This document shows positions 50,697-62,465 of a stretch of DNA of 64,000 nt, one piece after another. The notes below the pieces were generated by a model. It was not told the origin of the DNA. It searched no databases and saw only the letters and a list, made by a program, of their open reading frames with translations. The position numbers and the translations under genes were made by a program. Source of the DNA: an uncultured Alphaproteobacteria bacterium (GTDB lineage Bacteria; Pseudomonadota; Alphaproteobacteria; Caulobacterales; Caulobacteraceae); the NCBI GenBank assembly GCA_903909375.1, contig CAIVVM010000036.1:241953-305952 (forward strand). Reading direction: 5' to 3'. Within the stretch, counting starts at the first letter, position 1. Every line of letters starts with the position of its first letter.

Positions 50697-52247
50697 ATGT
50701 CGGCGCGGGTGGTCACCCTGGCGTTCAGCGGCGTCGAAGCCGTACGCGTCGATGTGCAGGTCCAGTTCACGCGCGGTGATCCAAAGTTCTTCCTCGTGGG
50801 GATGGGCGACAAGGCCATATCCGAAAGTCGTGAACGGGTGCGTGCGGCCTTTGTAGGGATGGGGCTGTCGCTACCCGCCCGGCGCATCATCGCCAACCTG
50901 GCGCCGGCCGACCTGCCCAAAGAGGGCAGCCATTACGATCTGCCGATCGCGCTGGCGATCATGGCGGCGATGGGGATCGTCCCGCCCGACGCGCTGGAGG
51001 GCTGGGCGGCGGTGGGTGAACTGGCGCTGGATGGCCGGATCACGGCGGTCACGGGCGCCTTGCCGGCGGCGGTCGCGGCGGGCGGTATGGGGCTCGGACT
51101 CATCTGCCCCGAGGCCTGCGGGCCGGAGGCGGCCTGGGCGGGCGAGACACGGATACTGGCCGCGCCGTCGCTGATCGCTCTTGTCAATCACTTTCGCGGA
51201 ACCCAGGTGTTGTCGCCACCCGAGGCGGGGCAGATGCTGGACGGTGAGCGGGTTCCCGATCTGCGCGATGTCAAGGGCCAGGAGCACGCCAAGCGCGCGC
51301 TGGAGATCGCCGCCGCCGGGGGACACAACATTTCGTTCATCGGACCGCCGGGGTCTGGCAAGTCGATGATGGCGGCGCGCCTGCCGGGATTACTGCCCCC
51401 GCTGACCGCAGAGGAGTTGCTGCAGACCTCGATGATCCACTCGGTGGCGGGGCTCATCGCCAAGGGCCAACTCACCCGCGCCAGGCCGTTCCGTAGTCCC
51501 CATCATTCCGCCAGCATGGCCGCGCTGACTGGCGGCGGCCTGAAGGCCAAACCTGGCGAGGTGAGCCTGGCCCACAACGGCGTGCTGTTTCTGGATGAAC
51601 TGCCCGAGTTCGGGACCCAGGCGCTGGACAGTCTGCGCCAGCCGCTGGAAACCGGTGAGGTGGTGGTGGCGCGCGCCAATGCTCACGTGCGCTATCCGTC
51701 ACGGTTCCAGCTGGTGGCAGCCATGAACCCTTGCCGGTGCGGGCACGGCGGTCCAGGCAAGGGCGCCTGCGGCCGCGCGCCCCGCTGCCAGACCGACTAC
51801 CAGGGCCGCATCTCGGGCCCACTGATGGACCGTATCGACCTGCAGGTGGAAGTACCGCCCGTCACCGCCGCAGACATGGCTTTGCCGGCGCCGTCCGAAG
51901 GCACAGCGGAGGCCGCCGCGCGTGTGGCCCAGGCCCGGCAGTTGCAATCGGATCGCGCCATGGCGTCAGGGCGCGAGGGTGTCGCAGTGATCAACAGTCT
52001 GGCCGAGGGCGACTGGCTGGAAACCATCGCCGACCTGGAGGCTTCTGCCCGGGCGCTGCTGTCACGCGCCGCCGAGGCCGGGGGATTGTCAGCGCGCGGC
52101 TGGACCAGGACCTTGCGGCTGGCGCGCACCATAGCTGATCTTGAGGGCGTCGAAGCGATCCGTCGCGTCCATGTGGCGGAGGCGTTGATCTACCGGAGGG
52201 TCGCGCCGGGCGTAGCGTCTGCGGTCACGCCGGCAGCTCTCACGTAA
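50697..52247 (+). CDS. comM: YifB/ComM-family Mg-chelatase-like AAA+ ATPase
   Basis: DVQVQFTRGDPKFFLVGMGDKAISESRERVRAAF, FIGPPGSGKSMMAARLPGLLPP, RPFRSPHHSAS, MNPCRCG. Confidence 0.96.
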   Translation: MSARVVTLAFSGVEAVRVDVQVQFTRGDPKFFLVGMGDKAISESRERVRAAFVGMGLSLPARRIIANLAPADLPKEGSHYDLPIALAIMAAMGIVPPDALEGWAAVGELALDGRITAVTGALPAAVAAGGMGLGLICPEACGPEAAWAGETRILAAPSLIALVNHFRGTQVLSPPEAGQMLDGERVPDLRDVKGQEHAKRALEIAAAGGHNISFIGPPGSGKSMMAARLPGLLPPLTAEELLQTSMIHSVAGLIAKGQLTRARPFRSPHHSASMAALTGGGLKAKPGEVSLAHNGVLFLDELPEFGTQALDSLRQPLETGEVVVARANAHVRYPSRFQLVAAMNPCRCGHGGPGKGACGRAPRCQTDYQGRISGPLMDRIDLQVEVPPVTAADMALPAPSEGTAEAAARVAQARQLQSDRAMASGREGVAVINSLAEGDWLETIADLEASARALLSRAAEAGGLSARGWTRTLRLARTIADLEGVEAIRRVHVAEALIYRRVAPGVASAVTPAALT

Positions 52248-52678
52248 GGCGCGGTCCACGCACCGTAGCCAATCGCGAAGAGGCTGAGGTAGCTCCAGAT
52301 CAGAATAGCGGTGAGATAGGCCCACCCGCTGACCCCGGTGTCCAGAGCGTGGGCGATGTGGGTCACAACTATCAATAAGGAAAACCCCGCCGTGAACAAC
52401 GGCCAGTAGCGGTTGCTGCGAAGCGCCAGCCAGACCATCAGAACAAGAAGTACGGCGTCTACCGCCATCATAGCCCACTGGGTTTCTTCACTCAGCGGCT
52501 GGAACACTACAAGTGTGATCGCCCAGTTCGCCAGCGTGGCGGCCGCGGCCAATCGCTCGTCGTCCTGACCGCGCCAAAACGCCAGGCCGCAAACGATCAT
52601 CAGGGCCGCAGGCCAGACCCAGACCGGAAGTTGGTAAGCAGGCAAAGAAAATGGCCCCCCGGTTTCGCCGAGGGCCAC
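52190..52678 (-). CDS. Hypothetical membrane protein; true start probably downstream of 52678
   Basis: Multiple hydrophobic segments; 3' end overlaps comM convergently; annotated N-terminus overlaps a terminator hairpin. Confidence 0.6.
   Translation of the reverse strand: MALGETGGPFSLPAYQLPVWVWPAALMIVCGLAFWRGQDDERLAAAATLANWAITLVVFQPLSEETQWAMMAVDAVLLVLMVWLALRSNRYWPLFTAGFSLLIVVTHIAHALDTGVSGWAYLTAILIWSYLSLFAIGYGAWTAPYVRAAGVTADATPGATLR
52641..52677 (-). terminator. Rho-independent terminator after the 52719-53081 gene
   Basis: Minus strand TGGCCCTCGG-CGAAA-CCGGGGGGCCA followed by TTTTCTTT. Confidence 0.8.
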
Positions 52679-52718
52679 AGTCTGACAGAGGCTGTCGTCA
52701 GTTGAAACGATTAGTGCG

Positions 52719-53081
52719 TCAGGAGGCGATCCTGAGGCCGCGCATACGGGCGCGCTCAGCGTGCACCGCTTGCGGCGGCGGCTTCATGCCGCCAGCGCCG
52801 TTCATGGTGATGGCCCCGAGGCCAATCTGGCCCTGGACGATGCTGAGTTCCTTGTGGGTCTCGACGATCGAGCGGCGGGCCTCGGCCAGGGCCATCAGAG
52901 CCTGACTTGCGTGTTCCAGGGCGTCCTGGCCGATGAGAGCCGAAGCGCCGGCCTGGCGACGCATCGCGGGCATTGCGCCGGCGAGATTTGCGGTTTTGGT
53001 GAGGGCGGCATCAATCGCAGCTTCGGCTTCGAACAGGGCCGCAGCGACTTGCTCGGCAACCATGCGACGTTCTTTGAGCAT
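52719..53081 (-). CDS. Conserved hypothetical helical protein
   Basis: 120-aa ORF with normal composition, followed by a clear terminator. Confidence 0.65.
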   Translation of the reverse strand: MLKERRMVAEQVAAALFEAEAAIDAALTKTANLAGAMPAMRRQAGASALIGQDALEHASQALMALAEARRSIVETHKELSIVQGQIGLGAITMNGAGGMKPPPQAVHAERARMRGLRIAS

Positions 53082-53149
53082 GAAGGCTCTCCACTCGCGA
53101 CAATTCTCTGTCGCAGGAGAAAAGTCGCAGGAGAGCGTTACCAGCCCGT

Positions 53150-53902
53150 TCAGGCTTGTGCTAAATTTCGTGCTAAATCGCTCAGGGCGTGCAAGCCGGC
53201 CAGCATGCCACCAAACGCGACGGCCGTGATCACGGCGATTCCCAGAATGGCGCCAAGTCGAACTGACGGCGTCAGTTCATTTCGGCGGAACCAACCTCGG
53301 CTTCGCCCTTGAAGTTCTCGTCCAGGAGAACCCAGGTCAGGCACAGAATTTCCCGAAGCACCATTTCCGGCGGCTTGAAGGGCGCGAGCTTGCGGGTGGC
53401 CGAGACCAGATGCCGCGCCATGTCCGCCTGCGCTGGAGTCGCCGAGAGATCCACCAACTGCCGTTCCAGTTGGGTCCAGGAGAAGCCCGGGAGCAATTCT
53501 TCCCGCTTCGCCAGAGCCGGCCACCGGGTTTCGAAGTCGTCGATTTCCCGACGCAGGCGCAGCGCCCGGCCGATCACCGCTCTGTTCTCGAAGTTCGGTT
53601 GCTGACCCATCAGAGCCTCCCGCTGTTGCAGGGGTACCGAGCCAGTTTCCGGGTGGTGCGTCTGTCCTGACCGTGTCGTGTCCTGATTCAATCAGGACAG
53701 GATCGAGGCCTGCGTCGCGCAGCAATCGGGCGGCGGTGTAGCGATCGTTCACCCCCAATTTCTTGCGGGCGCGATCACAATAGGTATCCACGGACGTCTT
53801 GGACATGCCCAGTTCACGGGCGATCTGCTTGGAACTGAAATGCCTGTCCACGAGGCTCAGGCATTCCCGTTCGCGCTGAGTCAGAAGCTCCAGAGATTTC
53901 AT
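53150..53902 (-). CDS. LuxR-type HTH regulator with C-terminal TM segment
   Basis: LLTQRERECLSLVDRHFSSKQIARELGMSKTSVDTYCDRARKKLGVNDRYTAARLL; C-terminal VRLGAILGIAVITAVAFGGMLAGL. Confidence 0.8.
   Translation of the reverse strand: MKSLELLTQRERECLSLVDRHFSSKQIARELGMSKTSVDTYCDRARKKLGVNDRYTAARLLRDAGLDPVLIESGHDTVRTDAPPGNWLGTPATAGGSDGSATELREQSGDRPGAAPASGNRRLRNPVAGSGEAGRIAPGLLLDPTGTAVGGSLGDSSAGGHGAASGLGHPQARALQAAGNGASGNSVPDLGSPGRELQGRSRGWFRRNELTPSVRLGAILGIAVITAVAFGGMLAGLHALSDLARNLAQA
53272..53610 (-). CDS. Hypothetical protein nested out of frame within the LuxR-type gene
   Basis: MGQQPNFENRAVIGRALRLRREIDDFETRWPALAKREELLPGFSWTQLERQLVDL...; GGGAGG 5 nt upstream of the ATG. Confidence 0.6.
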   Translation of the reverse strand: MGQQPNFENRAVIGRALRLRREIDDFETRWPALAKREELLPGFSWTQLERQLVDLSATPAQADMARHLVSATRKLAPFKPPEMVLREILCLTWVLLDENFKGEAEVGSAEMN

Positions 53903-54055
53903 CCGATCCTCGAGGCGCCCTTCCGTTGGGCTTCAACAGTAAACAGCGCCAGGATCGTTTCGTCTACGGCCAGGCGCCATAAGCCCGACATTTCAGCCGG
54001 TTCCGTCTCGCATTTGACCCCTCGTTAAGCGATTGACCGTTACGACGTCCGTCCC

Positions 54056-55612
54056 ATGTCCAGACGCTCCATGCGCCCCTTGTCGGAACGCCGACCGACT
54101 CGCGCCCAGATCGGCGCCGAACAATTGGCCTCGCTCAGCCATGAATTCCGCACGCCGCTGAACGGCGTCCTGGGGATGGCGCGCCTGCTTGAAGGCACCC
54201 GGCTCACCGCCGAGCAGAAGACCTATGTTCACGCGTTGCACGACAGCGGCCAGCACCTGCTGACACTGGTCAATGACGTGCTGGACTTCGCCAAGCTCGG
54301 GGCGGGTCGCGTGGAACTCCATGCTGACCGCACGAACCTGGAGGGCCTTTTGCAAGGCGTCGCCGAACTGCTGTCACCCCGCGCCCGCGAGAAGGACCTG
54401 GAGATCGCATGGGCGGCGCCGGCCGCACTCAACACGGTCCACGCCGACGAAGGACGCCTGCGGCAGATCCTGCTGAACTTCGCCGGAAATGCGGTGAAGT
54501 TCACAAGCACCGGCGGCGTGTTGATATCGGTCTGCCTTGCAAACCCCGGCGTGATTCGCTTTGTCGTTGAAGACACCGGACCCGGCGTATCGCAGCATGA
54601 CCGCGATCACATCTTCGAAGCCTTCGCCCAGGCGGACCCAACACACGCAGACCTGGGAGGCACAGGTCTCGGACTGGCCATCGCCCGGCGCCTGGCGCAC
54701 GCGATGGGTGGGGAGGTGGGTGTGGATGAGGCCTCAACAGGTGGGGCCCGCTTCTGGTTTGAAGCCGCCCTGCCAGAGCTCCCCGGGACGCCGCGGGAGC
54801 AGCCCTTGAAAGGCCGACGGATCGGCATTGCATCGCCCAGCCCGATCGTCCGCGAGGCCGCGAAACGCCAGGTCGAAGCTTGCGGCGGCGAGGCTATAGT
54901 CACTCACGATTTGCCTGAGGCGATTACGCGAACGCGGCCCGGGGATGTAGTGTTGGTGGATGCGCGGCTGGCCGGACCTGGCGCCACTCTGCGCGCGCCG
55001 CTGCAACGCGCCGCCATCGTCCTGCTGGCGCCGGAAGAGCGGGACCAGATCGCCCGCTACCGGCGTTCGGGGTTCCAGGGCTATCTGATCAAACCGCTGC
55101 GTCGCGCCTCGCTCGCCGAGCGGGTGTTGGTGGCGGCAGGGTCCGCCCCTGGTAACGCCACCCCGCGCGAGGATGACCGCATTGCCGCCGCCGCCGCGCC
55201 CGGCGCCCGGATCCTGCTGGTTGAGGACAACCCCATCAACGCCCTGCTGGCTCGCGCCTTGTTGACGCGGGAAGGCTGCGACGTTGAGCACGCCATCAGC
55301 GGCGAGGAAGCGCTGGTGGCCGCCCGACTGTGCACCTTTGATCTGGTTCTCATGGATATGCGGATGCCTGGCCTCTCCGGAGAGCAGACCGCGCGGCAGA
55401 TGCGCGCCGAGGGAATTGCGACGCCGATTGTAGCCCTGACCGCCAATGCCTTTGAGGATGATCGCCACGCCTGCCTGGCGGCGGGCATGGATGACTTCAT
55501 GGTCAAGCCGGTCTCGCCTGACACCCTGCGCGCAGCGCTCACCCGATGGGCCAGGCCGCGCAGTACGCCGTTCCGGATGCCAGGCTTTCCAAAGGCCGCG
55601 CGCACCTCCTGA
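54056..55612 (+). CDS. Hybrid histidine kinase (HisKA-HATPase-receiver-like-receiver), no evident sensor domain
   Basis: LSHEFRTPLNGVLGMARLL, DTGPGVSQHDRDHIFEAF, GGTGLGLAIARRLA, ILLVEDNPINALLARALLTREG, VLMDMRMPGLSG. Confidence 0.93.
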   Translation: MSRRSMRPLSERRPTRAQIGAEQLASLSHEFRTPLNGVLGMARLLEGTRLTAEQKTYVHALHDSGQHLLTLVNDVLDFAKLGAGRVELHADRTNLEGLLQGVAELLSPRAREKDLEIAWAAPAALNTVHADEGRLRQILLNFAGNAVKFTSTGGVLISVCLANPGVIRFVVEDTGPGVSQHDRDHIFEAFAQADPTHADLGGTGLGLAIARRLAHAMGGEVGVDEASTGGARFWFEAALPELPGTPREQPLKGRRIGIASPSPIVREAAKRQVEACGGEAIVTHDLPEAITRTRPGDVVLVDARLAGPGATLRAPLQRAAIVLLAPEERDQIARYRRSGFQGYLIKPLRRASLAERVLVAAGSAPGNATPREDDRIAAAAAPGARILLVEDNPINALLARALLTREGCDVEHAISGEEALVAARLCTFDLVLMDMRMPGLSGEQTARQMRAEGIATPIVALTANAFEDDRHACLAAGMDDFMVKPVSPDTLRAALTRWARPRSTPFRMPGFPKAARTS

Positions 55613-55683
55613 CGCGCCGCCTTTACCGAACGGCCGACACGGGCCAAGTTCCGCGCTAAAGTCGCCGCCAGACAGGAGAGGTC

Positions 55684-57375
55684 ATGAGCGCAGAGGCCTC
55701 CGAAACCAAGCGAGGCGCGCTGGCGGCCCTGGCGGTGTTCATTGAGCGCCGCGCGCTGGTAATGCTGGCGCTGGGCTTTGCCTCCGGGCTTCCGAACCTG
55801 TTGATCTTCGACACCCTGTCGCTTTGGCTGCGCGAAGCCGGTCTGTCGCTGAAGGTGATTTCGATCTTCGCGCTGGCGACCTTGTCCTATTCACTGAAGT
55901 TTCTATGGGCGCCATTGATCGACCGCACCCGGGTGCCCGGCCTAACAGGCCTGCTCGGTCACCGACGCAGCTGGATGATTGTGCTTCAAGTGTTGCTGAT
56001 GATCGGGCTTTGGCTGATCTCAGGGACCGATCCAGCCCGGAATCTGGCCGTGATGGCCGCCTTTGCCGCATTCGTGGCCTTTGTTTCGGCGACCCAGGAC
56101 ATCGTCATTGACGCCTGGAGGATCGAGGCGGCGGACATCGAGAAGCAGGGCGCCATGGCCGCCGCATATCAGTGGGGCTACCGGGTCGCGATGGTGGTAG
56201 CCGGCGCTGCGCCGCTTTTGCTGGCCGAAGCCTATAGCTGGAATTTCTCTTATGCCGTGATGGCGGGACTGATGTTGCTGGGCGTCACCGGCGTCCTCTT
56301 CGCGCCGAGAGAACAGGAGCACGCGATCCGGCCGATCCACGCCGATGGCGTTCCGAAACGCCCCGCGCTGGAACTACCCGAGTGGGCCGGGCGCCTGGCG
56401 ATCTTTGCTCTGGGTGCGCTACTGCTGGGCTGTGGTCTTGCGGCTGACGCTTCGCTTCTGGCGGCGGGCCTGCGCGGTGTCGGGCTGGCAGACGCCGGTG
56501 TCACCATCACCGAGGCATGGGCGTTGAAGCCGGAAGGCATCTACCTTCAGCTTCTGGCCGTCGTTGTCGGGCTGGGGGTGATCGTCCTGGCCGTCTGCCC
56601 GATCCCCGGATTCCGGACCCGGCCGGGGGTCTATCTGTTTGCAGCGCTGGGCGACCCCTTGCGCGATTTCTTCGTGCGTTATCGCGGGACGGCAGCCCTG
56701 ATCCTGGCGCTGATCTGCCTTTATCGCCTCTCCGACTTCGTGCTGAACATCATGAACCCGTTCTACGCGGACCTGGGCTTCAGCAAGGTCGAGATCGCTG
56801 AGGCACGGAAGGTGTTCGGGGTCGTGATGACTGTGATCGGCGTCGGCTTGGGTGGCTATGCGGTGGCGCGGCTGGGCCTGATGCGGGCGCTGGTGATCGG
56901 CGCCTTTGCAGGGCCGCTCAGCAATCTCGCTTTTGGTTGGCTGGCAGTGCAGGGGCCGGAACTCTGGGCCCTGTTTGTGGCCATCGGCATCGACAATGTC
57001 GCCGGCGGAATCTCGGGAACTTGCCTGATCGCCTACATGTCCAGTCTGACGTCAGCCGGATTTACAGCCACACAGTACGCGCTGTTTTCATCGCTCTACG
57101 CCCTGCCTGGCAAGCTGATCGCCTCGCAATCCGGGCGGCTCGTGGAGGGATCAGCGGCGGCGGCGGATCATGGCGGTCCGATGGCGGCGCTCAAGACGCT
57201 ATTCTCGGGGCTACCTCCGCAGGCCTATGCGGGCGCCATGGAGAAGTCCCAGGTGACGCCGGCGGCGCTGGGCGCTGGCTATCTGGTGTTCTTCCTGTAC
57301 TCGGCCTTGCTGGGCGTGGCGGCGGTGTTTCTGGCGTTCCTCGTGGCGAGCCGAACGCCGCCAAAGAGCGAATAG
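55684..57375 (+). CDS. ampG: AmpG-like MFS transporter (muropeptide permease family)
   Basis: LGFASGLPNLLIFDTLSLWLREAGLSLKVISIFALATLSYSLKFLWAPLIDR; SATQDIVIDAWRIE. Confidence 0.9.
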   Translation: MSAEASETKRGALAALAVFIERRALVMLALGFASGLPNLLIFDTLSLWLREAGLSLKVISIFALATLSYSLKFLWAPLIDRTRVPGLTGLLGHRRSWMIVLQVLLMIGLWLISGTDPARNLAVMAAFAAFVAFVSATQDIVIDAWRIEAADIEKQGAMAAAYQWGYRVAMVVAGAAPLLLAEAYSWNFSYAVMAGLMLLGVTGVLFAPREQEHAIRPIHADGVPKRPALELPEWAGRLAIFALGALLLGCGLAADASLLAAGLRGVGLADAGVTITEAWALKPEGIYLQLLAVVVGLGVIVLAVCPIPGFRTRPGVYLFAALGDPLRDFFVRYRGTAALILALICLYRLSDFVLNIMNPFYADLGFSKVEIAEARKVFGVVMTVIGVGLGGYAVARLGLMRALVIGAFAGPLSNLAFGWLAVQGPELWALFVAIGIDNVAGGISGTCLIAYMSSLTSAGFTATQYALFSSLYALPGKLIASQSGRLVEGSAAAADHGGPMAALKTLFSGLPPQAYAGAMEKSQVTPAALGAGYLVFFLYSALLGVAAVFLAFLVASRTPPKSE

Positions 57376-57379
57376 GCGA

Positions 57380-58213
57380 TCAGGTTCCGTCGAGACAGAC
57401 GACCTGGGCCACCTGCAGTTCGCGACGCAGGTCGTCGGCGACGTAAAAATAGTTCTGCGGCGTGATGGCCTCACCGATAGCACCGCTATCCGCGCGGCGA
57501 CCGCTCGTAGCGAGGGTCGCGCTCACAACTTCCGGGGCGGTGGTATAGATGCGGCCCCGTCGCGGGCTTTCGGCAATGGTTACGCCCAGTACTCGGCCAC
57601 TGACATCGAGCGCTGGAGCGCCGGACAGGCCACCAAGCGTACCCTTCAGGCCCTCGGTGCGTCCTGTCTCGGCCCAGACCAACACCGGCTCGGTTCGTGC
57701 GCCGTGGCCGCGCACCACGAGGTTTTCCCGCCCCAGCAGTCGTGAGCTGGCCTCGCCAGGCTCACCCTGCGGGAAGCCCGGATGGAAGGCGCGTTGCCCT
57801 CGTCGCAGGGGCTCGCTGAGGGCCAGCGGCAGGGGCGCGGCGCCACCTTCGGTGTAAAGCATGGCCGCCTCCCCCTTGGGATCGACCCGTACTTTCACCG
57901 CAACCCCGGTTCCCGGTCCAACCACGATCGCCACGCGCTGGCAGCCATCTACGACATGCCTGGCGGTCAGCCAGACACCGGAGCGTGCAATGGAAAAGGC
58001 GGTGCCGGCCGAGGGCCCCGCCTTGGCCGGAACATCCACCACCACGGCCGGATCGAACGGCGAAGCAGGTCCCAGCGCCTCTCCCAAAGGGTCGCTGCTG
58101 CGCGGCGGCGGCGGCGGCGCATCCGTACGCTCATCGCGGCCGAGCGCTGCGAACAGCAACGCCACGACCACCGCCGCATAGACCACCCAGTCCGGCAGTC
58201 GTGGGAACCGCAT
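57380..58213 (-). CDS. Membrane-anchored trypsin-like serine protease
   Basis: N-terminal TM, proline-rich linker, GTAFSIARSGVWLTARHVVDGC and GGLSGAPALDVSGRVLGV. Confidence 0.85.
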   Translation of the reverse strand: MRFPRLPDWVVYAAVVVALLFAALGRDERTDAPPPPPRSSDPLGEALGPASPFDPAVVVDVPAKAGPSAGTAFSIARSGVWLTARHVVDGCQRVAIVVGPGTGVAVKVRVDPKGEAAMLYTEGGAAPLPLALSEPLRRGQRAFHPGFPQGEPGEASSRLLGRENLVVRGHGARTEPVLVWAETGRTEGLKGTLGGLSGAPALDVSGRVLGVTIAESPRRGRIYTTAPEVVSATLATSGRRADSGAIGEAITPQNYFYVADDLRRELQVAQVVCLDGT

Positions 58214-58230
58214 TTCAGCCCAACGCCATT

Positions 58231-58650
58231 CTAGCTGCGCGCGGCCGCGATCACGAGCGCGGTGGCCAGCTTCGCACCCACCAGCAGGGCTGCGGCGGAG
58301 ATCTCGCCCTCCTGAATGCGTTTGGGCAGGCCCCTAAGGATCAGGTCCGTCAGCCGGAAGACCAGTAACTGCACAACCACCGTGACGGCGCCCCACAGGC
58401 CGATCTCAATGACATTGGTCGAGGCCTTCAGTGAGGCGGCGAGCGGAATCGCCAGGCCCACCAGCACCCCGGCCAGCGAAATGGCCGCCGCTGCGTTCCC
58501 TTCGCGGATCAGGGTGATTTCCTTATGCGGCGTGAGCAGCACATAGAGAGCTGCTGCGGCAAACAGGATCGCTACGGTGACGCCGGAGTGGGCCAGAAAG
58601 ATCGGAAATCCAGCGGCAAACGCCTGTATCTCGGGTGAGGGTGTCTGCAT
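58231..58650 (-). CDS. DUF350 membrane protein
   Basis: Four TM-like segments; LIREGNAAAAISLAGVLVGLAIPLAASLKAS; start MQTPSPE at 58650. Confidence 0.85.
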   Translation of the reverse strand: MQTPSPEIQAFAAGFPIFLAHSGVTVAILFAAAALYVLLTPHKEITLIREGNAAAAISLAGVLVGLAIPLAASLKASTNVIEIGLWGAVTVVVQLLVFRLTDLILRGLPKRIQEGEISAAALLVGAKLATALVIAAARS

Positions 58651-58708
58651 GAATTTTCCCCTTAACGGCGTGGCCAAGCCATGGCACGGCGCGGATATCG
58701 GTTAGAGA

Positions 58709-59869
58709 TCAGGCGTCGGCCGCCGGCGCCGCGATCTTGCGTCGCGCGCTGGCGCGCAGTTTCTCGCTCTCGCTCTTGAGCTGACCGCAGGCGGCGAGGA
58801 TGTCGCGCCCGCGCGGTGTCCGGATCGGTGAGGCATAGCCACCCCGGTTCAGGATCGCGGCGAACGCCTCGATGGTGGACCAGGATGAACATTCATAGGC
58901 CGTGCCAGGCCATGGGTTGAACGGGATCAGATTGATCTTGGCCGGAATGCCCTTCAGCAGTTGCACCAACGCCTTGGCCTCGGCCGGGGTGTCGTTGACG
59001 CCCTTCAGCATCACGTACTCAAACGTCACCCGTCTGGCGTTGGACAGGCCTGGGTAGGCGCGGATACCGGCCATCAGCTGGTCCAGCGGATATTTCTTGT
59101 TCAGCGGCACCAGAACGTCGCGCAAGGCGTCGTTTGTGGCGTGCAGGGAGATGGCCAACATGGCCTGGGTCTTTTCCCCGAGGTCGTGCAACTCGGGAAC
59201 AACGCCGGAGGTCGAGACGGTGATCCGTCGCCGCGAGATCGCAATGCCCTCGTTGTCGGCAATGATGTCTATGGCCGCGGCCACATGGTCCAGATTGTAG
59301 AGGGGCTCGCCCATGCCCATGAAGACGATGTTGGTGAGCCGGCGGTCTTCCTTCGGGCTTGGCCATTCTTCCAGATCGTCGCGAGCGACCTGGACCTGCG
59401 CCACGATCTCCGCGGCGGTCAGGTTGCGCACCAGCGCCTGCGTGCCGGTGTGACAGAAGGTGCAGTTCAGCGTGCAGCCCACCTGGCTGGAAACACAAAG
59501 CGCGCCCGCACGGCCCACGTCCGGGATGTAGACGGTTTCGACCTCGATACCGGGGGCCAGCCGGATCAGGTATTTTCGAGTGCCGTCCTTTGACACCTGG
59601 CGCTCGACAACCTCGGGACGAACCAGGGTGAAGGCCTGTGCCAGGGTGGCGCGGGTGTCCTTGGCCACGTCGGTCATCCGCTCGAAATCGGTGACGCCGT
59701 AGTGATGGATCCAGCGCCAGAGTTGGGTGGCGCGCATCTTCGCCTTCGCCGCCGGGACGACGTCGGCCGCGACCAGCGCCGCCGCCAGTTCAGCGCGCGT
59801 CATCCCACAGAGGTTGGGTCGCACGGCGCCCGGCGGTTTGGCCGCCGGGCGGCTAAGGTCGAGGGTGAC
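58709..59869 (-). CDS. rlmN: Dual-specificity RNA methyltransferase RlmN
   Basis: [46 protein letters not shown]; probable GTG start at 59869. Confidence 0.95.
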   Translation of the reverse strand, partial: VTLDLSRPAAKPPGAVRPNLCGMTRAELAAALVAADVVPAAKAKMRATQLWRWIHHYGVTDFERMTDVAKDTRATLAQAFTLVRPEVVERQVSKDGTRKYLIRLAPGIEVETVYIPDVGRAGALCVSSQVGCTLNCTFCHTGTQALVRNLTAAEIVAQVQVARDDLEEWPSPKEDRRLTNIVFMGMGEPLYNLDHVAAAIDIIADNEGIAISRRRITVSTSGVVPELHDLGEKTQAMLAISLHATNDALRDVLVPLNKKYPLDQLMAGIRAYPGLSNARRVTFEYVMLKGVNDTPAEAKALVQLLKGIPAKINLIPFNPWPGTAYECSSWSTIEAFAAILNRGGYASPIRTPRGRDILAACGQLKSESEKLRASARRKIAAPAADA

Positions 59870-59980
59870 GCCCAATGGATGGTCCCTGGCTGGAAGGCTG
59901 CGAATATAGGCTAGCCGGGGCCACTCTCCAAATGTCCGGCGTGGCGGCCGCATCCGGACCCGCCACGCCGTCAGTGCTAT

Positions 59981-61372
<1,392 letters not shown>

Positions 61373-61444
61373 CGTCTGTCCTGAGGTCGAAGGGCTGTGA
61401 TTGGCGGCCCCTATAGCCGTCCGACCGGTTTCTAGCAATCGGAT

Positions 61445-61460
61445 ATAAAGAAATCCTTAT
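61445..61460. promoter_or_regulatory. Imperfect palindrome ATAAAGAAATCCTTAT upstream of ahcY
   Basis: Six of eight symmetric pairs match; AT-rich in a GC-rich background. Confidence 0.35.
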
Positions 61461-61538
61461 GTTCCATTTTGGGGCAGGGCAGGCAGTTTTGATCGCCCAT
61501 CCGGCACAGAATGCTATGACCGTACTGCAGGAGAGCTC

Positions 61539-62461
<923 letters not shown>

Positions 62462-62465
<4 letters not shown>

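Noticed and set aside
53692-54055. Considered a phage or defence island around the LuxR/kinase genes
   Set aside because: Neighbouring genes are ordinary chromosomal functions, with no integrase, nuclease or phage structural genes.
61373-61538. Possible SAH riboswitch upstream of ahcY
   Set aside because: I could not identify the conserved helices or a convincing aptamer; only a short palindrome is supportable.
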